From assembly GCF_011682045.1 (NCBI RefSeq), contig NZ_VVIW01000003.1, positions 248,001 through 312,000 of the forward strand: DNA of 64,000 nucleotides, given 5' to 3'. Positions 26,778 to 34,611 of the stretch are shown in pieces. This DNA is from Massilia aquatica. Its GTDB lineage: Bacteria > Pseudomonadota > Gammaproteobacteria > Burkholderiales > Burkholderiaceae_D. How positions within the stretch are numbered: the first letter of the stretch is position 1; the number at the start of each line of letters is the position of its first letter. Below the pieces are notes generated by a model. The model did not search any database and had not been told where the DNA came from. It saw only the letters and a program-made list of their open reading frames with translations. A program made the translations under genes and the position numbers.

Positions 26778-28259
26778 ATGAAACCAATCTGGATAGTCGA
26801 CGACGACGCCTCCATCCGCTGGGTGCTTGAAAAAGCCCTGGCACGCGAGAACCTCGCGACCAAAAGCTTTTCGAACGCGCGCGATGCGATGGCGGCGCTC
26901 GAATTCGATACGCCGCAAGTGCTGGTGTCCGACATCCGCATGCCGGGCGAGTCGGGGCTGGACCTGCTGCAGACGGTCAAGGCCAGCTATCCCGGCCTGC
27001 CGGTCATTATCATCACCGCGTTCTCCGACCTCGATTCGGCCGTCGCCGCCTTCCAGGGCGGGGCGTTCGAATACCTGGCCAAGCCGTTCGACATCGACAA
27101 GGCGGTCGAACTGATTCGCCGCGCGCTGGAGGAAAGCCTGCGCGAGACCAGCGTCGAATCGGGACCGACCGACACCCCCGAAATCCTGGGCCAGGCCCCG
27201 GCCATGCAGGAAGTGTTCCGCGCCATCGGGCGCTTGTCGCAGTCGAACGTGACGGTGCTGATTACCGGCGAATCGGGCACCGGCAAAGAACTGGTGGCGC
27301 GCGCGCTGCACAAGCACAGTCCGCGCGCGCAGCAGCCTTTCATCGCCCTGAACACCGCGGCGATTCCGAAGGACTTGCTCGAATCGGAATTGTTCGGCCA
27401 CGAACGCGGCGCCTTTACGGGGGCGCAGACCACGCGCCGCGGGCGCTTCGAGCAGGCCGAAAACGGCACCTTGTTTTTGGATGAAATCGGCGACATGCCG
27501 TTCGACCTGCAAACGCGTTTGCTGCGGGTGCTCTCGGACGGCCACTTCTACCGGGTCGGCGGGCACCAGCCGATGAAGGCCAATGTGCGCGTCATCACCG
27601 CCACCCACCAGAACCTGGAACAGCGCGTGCGCGACGGCCTGTTTCGCGAAGACTTGTACCACCGCCTGAACGTGATCCGCCTGCGCCTGCCCAGTTTGCG
27701 GGAGCGGCGCGAAGATATCCCCCTTTTGGTGCGCCACTTCCTGGTGCAGAGCGCGCGCCAGCTCGGGGTCGAGGCCAAGCGCATGAGCGACCCGGCGCTG
27801 CATTTCCTCACAGGGCTCGACTTGCCGGGCAATGTGCGCCAGCTGGAAAACCTGTGCAACTGGATCACCGTGATGGCGCCCGGGCAGACGGTCGATGTCA
27901 AGGACATGCCGCTCGAACTGACGCAGGAAGGCGCGGCCGACACGGCGCTGCCGCCGGCCCCGGGCGAGAGCGCGGCGCCGCAGGGCGCCATGGCTGACGG
28001 CGGCGCCGGCATGGCGGCGCTGAACGCGGCCGGCGGCTGGATCGGTTTGCTGGAGCTGCAGGCGGCCGGCATGCTGGCGGCGGGGCAGTCGGAAGTGATG
28101 GACGTGCTGGGACGGCAGTTCGAGTCGGCCCTGATCAAGACGGCGCTCAAGCACACGCACGGGCGCAAGAACGATGCGGCGGTGCGCCTCGGGATCGGGC
28201 GCAATACCATCACGCGCAAGATCGCCGAACTGGGGATCGACGGCGCCAAGGACGAATAG
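26778..28259 (+). CDS. glnG: nitrogen regulator NtrC (sigma-54 activator)
   Basis: 493 residues in three domains. The receiver has acidic residues DDD (8-10), phosphorylated Asp52 and Lys102. The AAA+ domain has Walker A GESGTGKE (164-171), the sigma-54 contact loop GAFTGA (211-216), FLDEIGDMP Walker B, and NLPGNVRQLEN-like GLDLPGNVRQLEN. A C-terminal Fis-type helix-turn-helix (ALKHTHGRKNDAAVRLGIGRNTITRKI) binds enhancers. The linker before the DNA-binding domain is Ala/Gly/Met-rich. It should activate the sigma-54 promoter found upstream of glnA in this same window. The ATG at 26778 begins at the conserved MKPIWIVDDD. Confidence 0.97.
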   Translation: MKPIWIVDDDASIRWVLEKALARENLATKSFSNARDAMAALEFDTPQVLVSDIRMPGESGLDLLQTVKASYPGLPVIIITAFSDLDSAVAAFQGGAFEYLAKPFDIDKAVELIRRALEESLRETSVESGPTDTPEILGQAPAMQEVFRAIGRLSQSNVTVLITGESGTGKELVARALHKHSPRAQQPFIALNTAAIPKDLLESELFGHERGAFTGAQTTRRGRFEQAENGTLFLDEIGDMPFDLQTRLLRVLSDGHFYRVGGHQPMKANVRVITATHQNLEQRVRDGLFREDLYHRLNVIRLRLPSLRERREDIPLLVRHFLVQSARQLGVEAKRMSDPALHFLTGLDLPGNVRQLENLCNWITVMAPGQTVDVKDMPLELTQEGAADTALPPAPGESAAPQGAMADGGAGMAALNAAGGWIGLLELQAAGMLAAGQSEVMDVLGRQFESALIKTALKHTHGRKNDAAVRLGIGRNTITRKIAELGIDGAKDE

Positions 28260-28340
28260 GGCGGTGACGGGCGGCGGGCGCGTGCCCCGTCCCCGTACGG
28301 CATGGTGTAAGCTTCTGTCCAATTTATTGTTGGAACCATC

Positions 28341-29306
28341 ATGCTGATCAACTGCGTCGCCTACCAGGAAGGCAAAAAGCTGTCCGACATTTCCGTCGAA
28401 GCCATCAGCGACTACATCCAAAAACCCGACTGCTTCGTGTGGGTGGCCCTGAAGGACGCCCAGCCGGACGAACTGGCCATCATGCAGCACGAATTCGGCC
28501 TGCACGAACTGGCGGTGGAAGACGCGCTGCGCGGCCACCAGCGTCCCAAGATCGAGGAGTACGGCGATTCGCTGTTCGTGGTGGTGCAGACCGTGGAAAC
28601 CGATGGCGATGAACTGAGCGTGGGCCAGGTGGCCATGTTCGTCGGCGAGAACTACGTGCTCTCGGTGCGCAATAACGTGATGCGCGGTTTTCTCGGCGTG
28701 CGCGCGCGCGCCGAACGCGAGCCGCACCTGCTGGCGAAGGGGTCGTCGTTCGTGCTGTACGCGCTGATGGATGCGGTGGTGGACCGTTATTTTCCGGTGG
28801 TCGACGTGCTCGAATCGGAACTCGAAACCATCGAAGACCGGATTTTCATTCGCGGCTCGCAGCGCGACAATATCGAGCGCCTGTATGAACTCAAGCGCAA
28901 GGTGCTGGTGCTGCGCCACGCGGTCACGCCGCTGCTCGACGCCATCGGCAAGCTGCATGGCGGGCGCGTGCCTTCGTTTTGCCGCGACACCCAGGAATAC
29001 TTCCGCGACGTGCACGACCACCTGCAGCGCATCAACGCCTCGCTCGACACCATTCGCGACACCATCGGCACGGCGATCCAGGTCAATCTGTCGATGGTGG
29101 CCATCGACGATGGCGAAGTCAATAAGCGGCTGGCCGCATGGGCCGCGATCTTCGCGGTGTTTACCGCGTTTGCCGGTGTGTGGGGGATGAACTTCGAATT
29201 CATGCCGGAGCTGAAATGGCATTTCGGCTACCTGGCCGCATTGTGCATCATGATCAGCGTGTGCTTCTACCTGTATTATCGGTTCAGGAAGTCGGGCTGG
29301 CTGTAG
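28341..29306 (+). CDS. corA: CorA family magnesium/cobalt transporter
   Basis: 321 residues, normal length. A large N-terminal cytoplasmic domain with long stalk helices (LYELKRKVLVLRHAVTPLLDAIG; VHDHLQRINASLDTIRDTIG) leads to two C-terminal membrane helices. The signature GMN loop occurs in FAGVWGMNFEFMPEL near residue 285. Forms a pentameric inner-membrane channel for Mg2+. Single gene, about 80 bases after ntrC. Confidence 0.95.
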   Translation: MLINCVAYQEGKKLSDISVEAISDYIQKPDCFVWVALKDAQPDELAIMQHEFGLHELAVEDALRGHQRPKIEEYGDSLFVVVQTVETDGDELSVGQVAMFVGENYVLSVRNNVMRGFLGVRARAEREPHLLAKGSSFVLYALMDAVVDRYFPVVDVLESELETIEDRIFIRGSQRDNIERLYELKRKVLVLRHAVTPLLDAIGKLHGGRVPSFCRDTQEYFRDVHDHLQRINASLDTIRDTIGTAIQVNLSMVAIDDGEVNKRLAAWAAIFAVFTAFAGVWGMNFEFMPELKWHFGYLAALCIMISVCFYLYYRFRKSGWL

Positions 29307-29654
29307 CCGCAGCGCCGACGATGCCGGCCTCTTAAAAGACGCGCATGAACTCGATAGAGATTACCTCACCGCCGCCGCGCCGCGCCATGGTGGCGGTGGC
29401 CGAAGCCGGCCGCGGCGGATGCACCGCCCGTGATACGCGGTGCCAATGCCGCCACTTGGTAATGCGTAGCGCTGCATGCCACTACTTTCCCACGCCAGCA
29501 CTTATCAAGCTCCGGCATTGACGCGTTCCCATTTGTTTTCCTGATTTATGCATTTTGCATATATTACTTTGCCCAGAAACTTAAATTGCCGCAAGCCAAA
29601 TTTATATCAATGACGATAGCAAGTGGCAGCGACAATCAAAATGATAGAAAATAA
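29307..29654. other. AT-rich intergenic region before the peptide genes
   Basis: The first ~190 bases keep the GC-rich composition; the sequence from about 29520 is AT-rich. A 58-codon open frame (29345-29521) has no ribosome site and no recognisable features. No other gene, repeat or insertion-sequence end seen. Confidence 0.6.
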
Positions 29655-29683
29655 ATGACGCACCATTAATTTTGCTCTAGAAT
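29655..29683 (+). promoter_or_regulatory. putative promoter of the double-glycine peptide genes
   Basis: ATGACG (-35, four of six) and TAGAAT (-10, five of six) are separated by 17 bp. Transcription would begin near 29690, giving a leader of about 185 bases before the first peptide gene. Confidence 0.5.
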
Positions 29684-29694
29684 AAGATCATAGA

Positions 29695-29873
29695 CAGGCA
29701 AGATTGATGATCTATAAAGCCACTTGCACTTGCAAGCGTGCTGGTGGCATATCTGTCAAAGCGTCCTGTTTGTGGCTCGATGGGAAAATACCCGCCGGCC
29801 ATGATAAGGCGCCGATGATGGGCAGGTTTTTGCGATGCTGTTTGACTTTTTAAATGCTGATTAAGGAATACCG
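29695..29873 (+). promoter_or_regulatory. structured leader of peptide gene 1
   Basis: 179 bases. GATCTATAAAGCCAC is followed by a GCAC/GTGC inner stem closed by GCCAC/GTGGC, then GTCAAAGCGTCCTG, a GGG-AAAATA-CCC hairpin and AGGCGCCGATGATGG, all shared with the second leader. AAGGA lies 7 bases before the ATG. An internal 9-codon frame (29835-29864, MLFDFLNAD) ends just before the ribosome site. No known riboswitch class recognised. Confidence 0.5.
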
Positions 29874-30059
29874 ATGCGCGCATTGAATATGACTGAACTG
29901 GACTATGTTTCGGGTGGCGATGGAGATGGTAACGCCAACGACAACGCTGGCAACAATGGCACAGTGGGCCCTAATCCAGGCTCCGGCCCCGTGAACCCAC
30001 CGTTTATCCCGACCGAACCATGGGTCGATAGCGATGGCAACATTAACTTTCCTCCTTGA
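29874..30059 (+). CDS. double-glycine leader peptide 1 (putative exported peptide precursor)
   Basis: 61 residues. The leader MRALNMTELDYVSGG ends in Gly-Gly with conserved-type hydrophobic spacing (L4, M6, L9, V12), as in substrates of C39-peptidase exporters. Cleavage after GG would release a 46-residue peptide starting DGDGNANDNAG and ending in PPFIPTEPWV then a DGN-containing tail and PP. It has six acidic residues, no Lys/Arg and no Cys, so it is unlike cationic bacteriocins and cannot form disulfides or lanthionines. AAGGA precedes the ATG. The exporter genes are at 30746-34297 on the other strand. Toxin, signal or other role is undetermined. Confidence 0.8.
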   Translation: MRALNMTELDYVSGGDGDGNANDNAGNNGTVGPNPGSGPVNPPFIPTEPWVDSDGNINFPP

Positions 30060-30084
30060 TACTTCAAAGTAATTTGCTGATTCG

Positions 30085-30124
30085 ACGGGATATTTCTTGA
30101 GATATCATTCAAGAAAAATCCCGT
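30085..30124 (+). other. hairpin after peptide gene 1
   Basis: ACGGGATATTTCTTGA pairs with TCAAGAAAAATCCCGT with one mismatch. No T-run follows, so it may be a processing or stability element rather than a terminator. The same arms recur after peptide gene 2. Confidence 0.65.
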
Positions 30125-30131
30125 TCACAGG

Positions 30132-30321
30132 CAGGCAAGATTGACTGATCTATAAAGCCACCGGCACTGCGCACCTTGCCGGTGTGCTTGTGGCATAGCG
30201 GTCAAAGCGTCCTGATTGTGGATTGATGGGTAAATACCCTTTGGCCACGATCAGGCGCCGATGATGGACAGATTGTTTACGGATGCTGTTCGAATTTTTA
30301 AATGCTGATAAAGGATTGCCG
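30132..30321 (+). promoter_or_regulatory. structured leader of peptide gene 2
   Basis: 190 bases homologous to the first leader. The outer GCCAC/GTGGC stem is kept while the inner stem is different in sequence but still pairs (CCGGCA/TGCCGG). The GGG-TAAATA-CCC hairpin and AGGCGCCGATGATGG are conserved. AAGGA precedes the ATG. Here the MLFEFLNAD frame (from 30283) lacks the stop codon and reads in frame into the peptide. Confidence 0.5.
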
Positions 30322-30525
30322 ATGCGCGCATTGAATGTGACTGAACTGGACTATGTTTCAGGTGGTGAGGGGGATAATAACGCCAACGACAACGCTGGCG
30401 GAAATGACGCACCTCCCCGTAATGGGAGCTCCGGCCCTGTCACCCCCTCCAGCCCCGTCTATCCTCCGTTTATCCCGACCCAGCCATGGGTAGGTGAGGA
30501 TGGCAACACCAACCATCCGCCTTGA
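30322..30525 (+). CDS. double-glycine leader peptide 2 (putative exported peptide precursor)
   Basis: 67 residues, paralogue of the preceding gene. The leader MRALNVTELDYVSGG differs by one residue. The 52-residue core begins EGDNNANDNAGG, has a longer Pro/Ser-rich middle, and keeps PPFIPTQPWV near the end followed by GEDGN and HPP. Six acidic residues against one Arg and one His; no Cys. I start at 30322 to match gene 1 and its ribosome site, but an ATG at 30283 in frame would add 13 residues (MLFEFLNADKGLP). No immunity-type gene lies beside it. Confidence 0.8.
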   Translation: MRALNVTELDYVSGGEGDNNANDNAGGNDAPPRNGSSGPVTPSSPVYPPFIPTQPWVGEDGNTNHPP

Positions 30526-30549
30526 TAATACAAAGTTGTTCCTGATTCG

Positions 30550-30615
30550 ACGGGTATTTCTTGAGATAACACGCGTCGGCGCCTCGTCGACGATGATCAG
30601 TCAAGAATAATCCCG
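30550..30615 (+). other. hairpin after peptide gene 2
   Basis: Arms ACGGGTATTTCTTGA and TCAAGAATAATCCCGT match those after gene 1, but the loop is about 28 bases longer and itself contains a GGCGCC-centred palindrome (around 30573-30592). Confidence 0.6.
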
Positions 30616-30635
30616 TTGAATTGCATCCTGCCTGC

Positions 30636-30666
30636 GAATCAGCGCTACGCTGATTCATTATTTTTT
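30636..30666 (+). terminator. rho-independent terminator of the peptide gene unit
   Basis: Perfect 9 bp stem GAATCAGCG/CGCTGATTC with a CTA loop, followed by ATTATTTTTT. Placed between the second peptide gene and the convergent exporter gene. Confidence 0.88.
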
Positions 30667-30745
30667 CTTGGTCCGCTGTAAAAATCCGCAACAGCCTTCC
30701 ATTCCCCTGCTTCTTGCTGCGAGCGCACCGATCGCCGCCATTGCC

Positions 30746-32872
30746 TTATACCGGCGCTAATACCTTATCGATGTGAATGTCCCTGTCCATCTCGGGGCTG
30801 CGCAGTTCGACAAGTTGACCGCCGCGTAATTCCACCACCCTTTGCGCCGATGCAATCGTTTCCGGGCGGTGCGCGACCATGATGCAGGTGAGGTGAAGTT
30901 CGCTGATGGCGTGGTTGACTCTTTTTTCGTTGTTGATATCGAGGTGGCTGGTCGCTTCGTCCAGCGCCAGGACGCGTGGCGCCTTGTACAAGGCGCGCGC
31001 CAGCAGGATGCGCTGTTTTTGTCCGCCGGACAGGCTGCTTCCCATGTCCCCGACCAAGGTTTGATATCCCATTGGCATGGCGGCGATCTCATCGTGTACC
31101 GCCGCCATCCGCGCGCACTGTTCAACGCGCTGCGCATCCCTGGTGTCGGCGAAAAAACTGATATTGTCGAGAATCGACCCGGCCAGCAACACATCGTCCT
31201 GCATCACCGTTCCCACCAATTGCCGGAACGTCCGCAAGCCGAGCTGGCGTACCGGAATGCCGTCGATGCATACCTCGCCTTCGGTCGGTTCCAGCAAGCC
31301 GATCAGGATCTTGCACAGGGTGGTCTTGCCGCAACCGCTGGCGCCCACCAGGGCGATACTCTGGCCGGCCGGAATCGACAGGTTGACCTTGTCGAGCACC
31401 CAGGGCTCGCCTTCGGCATAGCGGAACCTGACATTTTTCAAGGTCAGGGACGGCTTGATGCGACTGATGTCGGTCTCGGTGACGGACTCGGGCTCGGTGT
31501 CTTCCAACACGATGTCGGCCAGCCGTTCGGCATGCATGCCGAGCATTTTGACGTTGATCGACAGATCGATCAGACTCATGATCCGGCTTGAGAACGTCGC
31601 CGCGTAACTGGTGAAGGCCAGCAGCATCCCGATCGACAGCGCGTTATCCATGACCAACCCGGCCCCGACATAAAACAGCGCCAGGCTCTGTACCCCGGCA
31701 ATGGCGGTATTGGAAATCTTGAAGGCGATGCCGATTTTTTGCGTCTTGATGTCCCGGTTGATGACGTCCTGTTTCATGTTCTGCCATCTGGCACAGCGCT
31801 CCGCTTCGCGGCCAAACAGCTTGAGCGGGACAATGGCGCGGATCGTTTCCAGGAAATTGGTGTTTTCCTTGGCGGACAGCACCAGGCGCTCGCGCGATGC
31901 TTCCCGCAGCGGGTGGTAGAAGGCCCAGCGCAGCAGTGCATACAGCACGACGCCGATCACCACGATCACGCACAGCTTCGGGCTATACAGCAGCATCATG
32001 CCGAACGCCATCAGCGCCATGACGCCATCGAGCACGCTTTCGACGCACAGGCTCGTGAGCGTGCCCTGAATCGCGCCGATACTGCCGAAGCGGGACACGA
32101 TGTCGCCCACATGGCGTTTTTCAAAATAGCTCACGGGCAGACGGGTCATGTGGGCGAACACCCGGGTCGCCCATTGGAAGCCGATGTCGATACTCCAGCG
32201 CATCAGGAACCAGCTGCGTGCCAGTCCGATGGCCGTCTGGGTAATCAGCAGCAAGGCGAAACCGCACACCAGCACCTTGAGTAATTCACGATCCCCGCTG
32301 ACGATGACTTCGTCGACCACGAACTGATTGAACAGCGGCATGACGATGGCGAACACCTCGAGCGCAAGCGCGAGCATGATGACTTGCACCATGGCCCGTC
32401 GCAGTCCGATGATTTTGCCTGCCAGCTCGCGCACGGAGATGCGCCGCGCGATGTCTTCTTTTTTGAACGCCGGGGTCGGGCACAATTCCAGCGCCACGCC
32501 GGTAAAATGCTGCGACACCTCGTCCAGGCCCATGCGGCGCTCGCCTGCGGCTGGATCGAGAATCACCACGGTGACGGCCCCGCCCAGGCTCCTGGTGATC
32601 TTTTTCAGTACCACGAAGTGGTTGAGATCCCAGTGCAGGATGCACGGTGTTTTCAGCTCGTCCAGCTCGGAAAGATCAAGCCGCAGCGGGCGCGCCGCCA
32701 GGTGCATGGCAGCGCCGTGACGGATCAGCTGATTGAGGGTGGCCCCTTTCAGGCTGATCGCGAATTTGCGCCGCAGATCGCTCAAATCGGCGTGATAGCC
32801 GAAATGGTTCGCGACCATCGCCAGGCAAGTCAGGCCGCATTCGCTTGATTCAGTTTGTAAGATGGACTTCAT
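30746..32872 (-). CDS. C39-peptidase-containing ABC exporter (CvaB-like)
   Basis: 708 residues. It removes double-glycine leaders and exports the mature peptide across the inner membrane. The N-terminal C39 peptidase has Gln6 and Cys12 (QTESSECGLTC), His85 (LHWDLNHFVVLKK) and Asp106 (ILDPAAGE), a complete catalytic set. A six-helix ABC membrane domain spans about 160-430 and includes the coupling segment RLPVSYFEKRHVGDIVSRFGS. The ATPase domain has Walker A GASGCGKTT, Q-loop, signature LSGGQ, Walker B VLALDEAT and switch His (MVAHRPET). It lies 75 bases downstream of the HlyD-type gene in one operon and faces two GG-leader peptide genes, its likely substrates. No outer-membrane TolC gene is in the window. 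Confidence 0.95.
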   Translation of the reverse strand: MKSILQTESSECGLTCLAMVANHFGYHADLSDLRRKFAISLKGATLNQLIRHGAAMHLAARPLRLDLSELDELKTPCILHWDLNHFVVLKKITRSLGGAVTVVILDPAAGERRMGLDEVSQHFTGVALELCPTPAFKKEDIARRISVRELAGKIIGLRRAMVQVIMLALALEVFAIVMPLFNQFVVDEVIVSGDRELLKVLVCGFALLLITQTAIGLARSWFLMRWSIDIGFQWATRVFAHMTRLPVSYFEKRHVGDIVSRFGSIGAIQGTLTSLCVESVLDGVMALMAFGMMLLYSPKLCVIVVIGVVLYALLRWAFYHPLREASRERLVLSAKENTNFLETIRAIVPLKLFGREAERCARWQNMKQDVINRDIKTQKIGIAFKISNTAIAGVQSLALFYVGAGLVMDNALSIGMLLAFTSYAATFSSRIMSLIDLSINVKMLGMHAERLADIVLEDTEPESVTETDISRIKPSLTLKNVRFRYAEGEPWVLDKVNLSIPAGQSIALVGASGCGKTTLCKILIGLLEPTEGEVCIDGIPVRQLGLRTFRQLVGTVMQDDVLLAGSILDNISFFADTRDAQRVEQCARMAAVHDEIAAMPMGYQTLVGDMGSSLSGGQKQRILLARALYKAPRVLALDEATSHLDINNEKRVNHAISELHLTCIMVAHRPETIASAQRVVELRGGQLVELRSPEMDRDIHIDKVLAPV

Positions 32873-32947
32873 GGATTGGCCAGGGAGGGCGAAAAAATAA
32901 GCGAGGCGGGCGCGCTGCGCCGTGCATGCGGAGGGAAGGTCATCGAC

Positions 32948-34297
32948 TTACCTGGCGGGGAGCGACGCCAGCACCGGTTCAAGTATCCACTCCCATATCT
33001 TGCGGCGGTCCTGCTGGACATCGGCATCGAGCGTCATGCCGGGTTTGAGCGCTTGCTCGCTGCCGTAGGTCTTGATGGTTTGTCTGGCCAGCCTGACCTT
33101 GATCCGGTACATGCCTTCGTTCGGATTGACGCCATGAATATTCTGCTGGGCGTTACTGAGAATGGTGCTGGCGACGTTTGACGGCAATTCATTCGGCGCG
33201 AACGGGGTTTTGCTGACATCGATGATCGTTCCTTGCTGAAGCCCGAATTTTTGATAGGGATAGGCTTGATATCGAATCAGCACTTCCTGGCCGGGCGCGA
33301 CGAATCCGGCGGTACGGCTGTGGGCATACAGATGCACTTGCAGTTCACTGCCGGCAGCGCTGGCGGCGTCGTCGGGAATGAGCGTGGCCAGCACCTGTCC
33401 CGCGTTGACCAGCTGGCCTGCCTGATAGGTGACCGTGGTAATCACGCCATCGTGCGGCGCCACGATCTGGCTGGCCTTGCGATTCTGGTTCTCGGCCAGT
33501 TCCTGGTCCAGCGAGGCGACTGCGCGGTCGAGTTGCGCCATCATGGATTGATGATTGGCTGTCACATCGTTTTTTTCCGACTCCAGACTCATCCTGGCAG
33601 AAGTGAGTTGGACCCGGGTCCTGGTCAGGGTGCTGATGCGGGAAGTCAGATCGAGCACGTCTTCCAGTTTCTGCTGCGACTGGGTAGGCGACACAAAGCC
33701 GCTGCTTTGCAGCGTTTCAAATTTTTCCAGGCTCTTTTGCGCCAGCGCCAGGCGTTTTTGCGCCAGCACCAGTTCTTGATCAATCTGTTCCGCTTCCATG
33801 TTCCAGTTAATCAGACGGGCCTCGACGCTGCGGCGTTTGTCATTATCCTGGGCGATGCGGGTCATGCGCTCCGTTTCCAGCGTTTGCTTGCGGATCGCTA
33901 ACTGCTGGCCGATCAGCGCCGTGATTTCGCCCTTGCTGCCCTGGCGCTCCATCGATAAATCGAACAAGACCTGGCCTTCCCTGACGCGCTGGCCTTCGCG
34001 CACATGGCTGCGCACCAGCACGCCGGCATTGAGGGCGCTGATGGTCAGGCTGCCGCCGGCCGGCGTGGTAATGCCTGAGATGCGCGCCTTTTTGGTGAAA
34101 CTGCCCCAGGTAATAAAGGCGAGCAGGAGCGCGGCAATCGCCACTGCGCAACAGGCGATCAGCGCACTGGAAACCGGCTGCGCCAACCGGATTGCTCCGA
34201 TCCATTGCGCATTTTTGGAGGCGAATACTTCCTGGCGAAACAGGGCTTGCTGCGGCGGGACGGGGGAGGGCTGGGCTGCGGTATCGGAATCTTGCAT
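32948..34297 (-). CDS. HlyD-family periplasmic adaptor (CvaA-like)
   Basis: 449 residues. A short cytoplasmic N-terminus, one membrane helix (about 43-65, VSSALIACCAVAIAALLLAFITW), a lipoyl half-motif (GGSLTISALNAGVLVRSHVREGQRVREGQVLF), then long coiled coils (about 125-265). A second lipoyl half follows (SQIVAPHDGVITTVTYQAGQLVNAGQVLATLIP), and a beta-barrel C-terminus. It should bridge the ABC exporter to an outer-membrane TolC-type channel. First gene of the export operon, with a strong promoter about 170 bases upstream. Confidence 0.93.
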   Translation of the reverse strand: MQDSDTAAQPSPVPPQQALFRQEVFASKNAQWIGAIRLAQPVSSALIACCAVAIAALLLAFITWGSFTKKARISGITTPAGGSLTISALNAGVLVRSHVREGQRVREGQVLFDLSMERQGSKGEITALIGQQLAIRKQTLETERMTRIAQDNDKRRSVEARLINWNMEAEQIDQELVLAQKRLALAQKSLEKFETLQSSGFVSPTQSQQKLEDVLDLTSRISTLTRTRVQLTSARMSLESEKNDVTANHQSMMAQLDRAVASLDQELAENQNRKASQIVAPHDGVITTVTYQAGQLVNAGQVLATLIPDDAASAAGSELQVHLYAHSRTAGFVAPGQEVLIRYQAYPYQKFGLQQGTIIDVSKTPFAPNELPSNVASTILSNAQQNIHGVNPNEGMYRIKVRLARQTIKTYGSEQALKPGMTLDADVQQDRRKIWEWILEPVLASLPAR

Positions 34298-34611
34298 GGG
34301 GCAGGTCGTTGCGCAGCATTCGCCAGTGCACGCGCAAGAAAAGGCGCGTGCAGATCTGGAAGAAACGATTGGGAGATATCGGCAAGTCCGCCTATGCGGA
34401 ATGGGTAAAACCCGGATCGCATTTCAATTCAAATGAAATGGTTTTTAAGTCCACATTTCTTTTTCTAAATTATAAACGATTTGCCAGGAAGGTCAAAAAT
34501 CCCGTTGCGGTTTTTTATATGAATGCATATTGAAACCAGATGGCGCTGCCGCCATTGCTGCGGCAAAGGCTGGCGCTGCGCCGGCGCCGCCGGAAGCGGC
34601 GCCGGCGTGGC
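34298..34611. other. intergenic region upstream of the export operon
   Basis: 314 bases, AT-rich from about 34425 to 34535. Holds the export-operon promoter described separately; no other gene seen. Confidence 0.6.
34469..34496 (-). promoter_or_regulatory. promoter of the HlyD/C39 exporter operon
   Basis: On the minus strand TTGACC (-35, five of six; 34496-34491) and a perfect TATAAT (-10; 34474-34469) are 16 bp apart. The start would be near 34462, leaving a 165-base leader. Confidence 0.7.

Larger units (their letters stand above)
29695..30615 (+). repeat. tandem duplication of peptide gene with leader and 3' hairpin
   Basis: Unit 1 (about 29695-30124) and unit 2 (about 30132-30615) align over leader, coding region and 3' hairpin, both beginning CAGGCAAGATTGA-like. 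The last ~90 leader bases and the signal-peptide codons are the best conserved; the middle of the coding region and the hairpin loop differ most. Confidence 0.85.

Noticed and set aside
29345-29521. 58-codon ORF (MNSIEITSPPPRR...) before the peptide genes
   Set aside because: No ribosome-binding site, no Gly-Gly leader, no recognisable domain, ordinary mixed composition; could be a decayed remnant but nothing supports it.
29695-29873. Cyclic-di-GMP or other known riboswitch in the peptide leader
   Set aside because: The conserved cores I know for c-di-GMP-I, TPP, FMN, cobalamin and guanidine classes do not match; left as an unknown structured leader.
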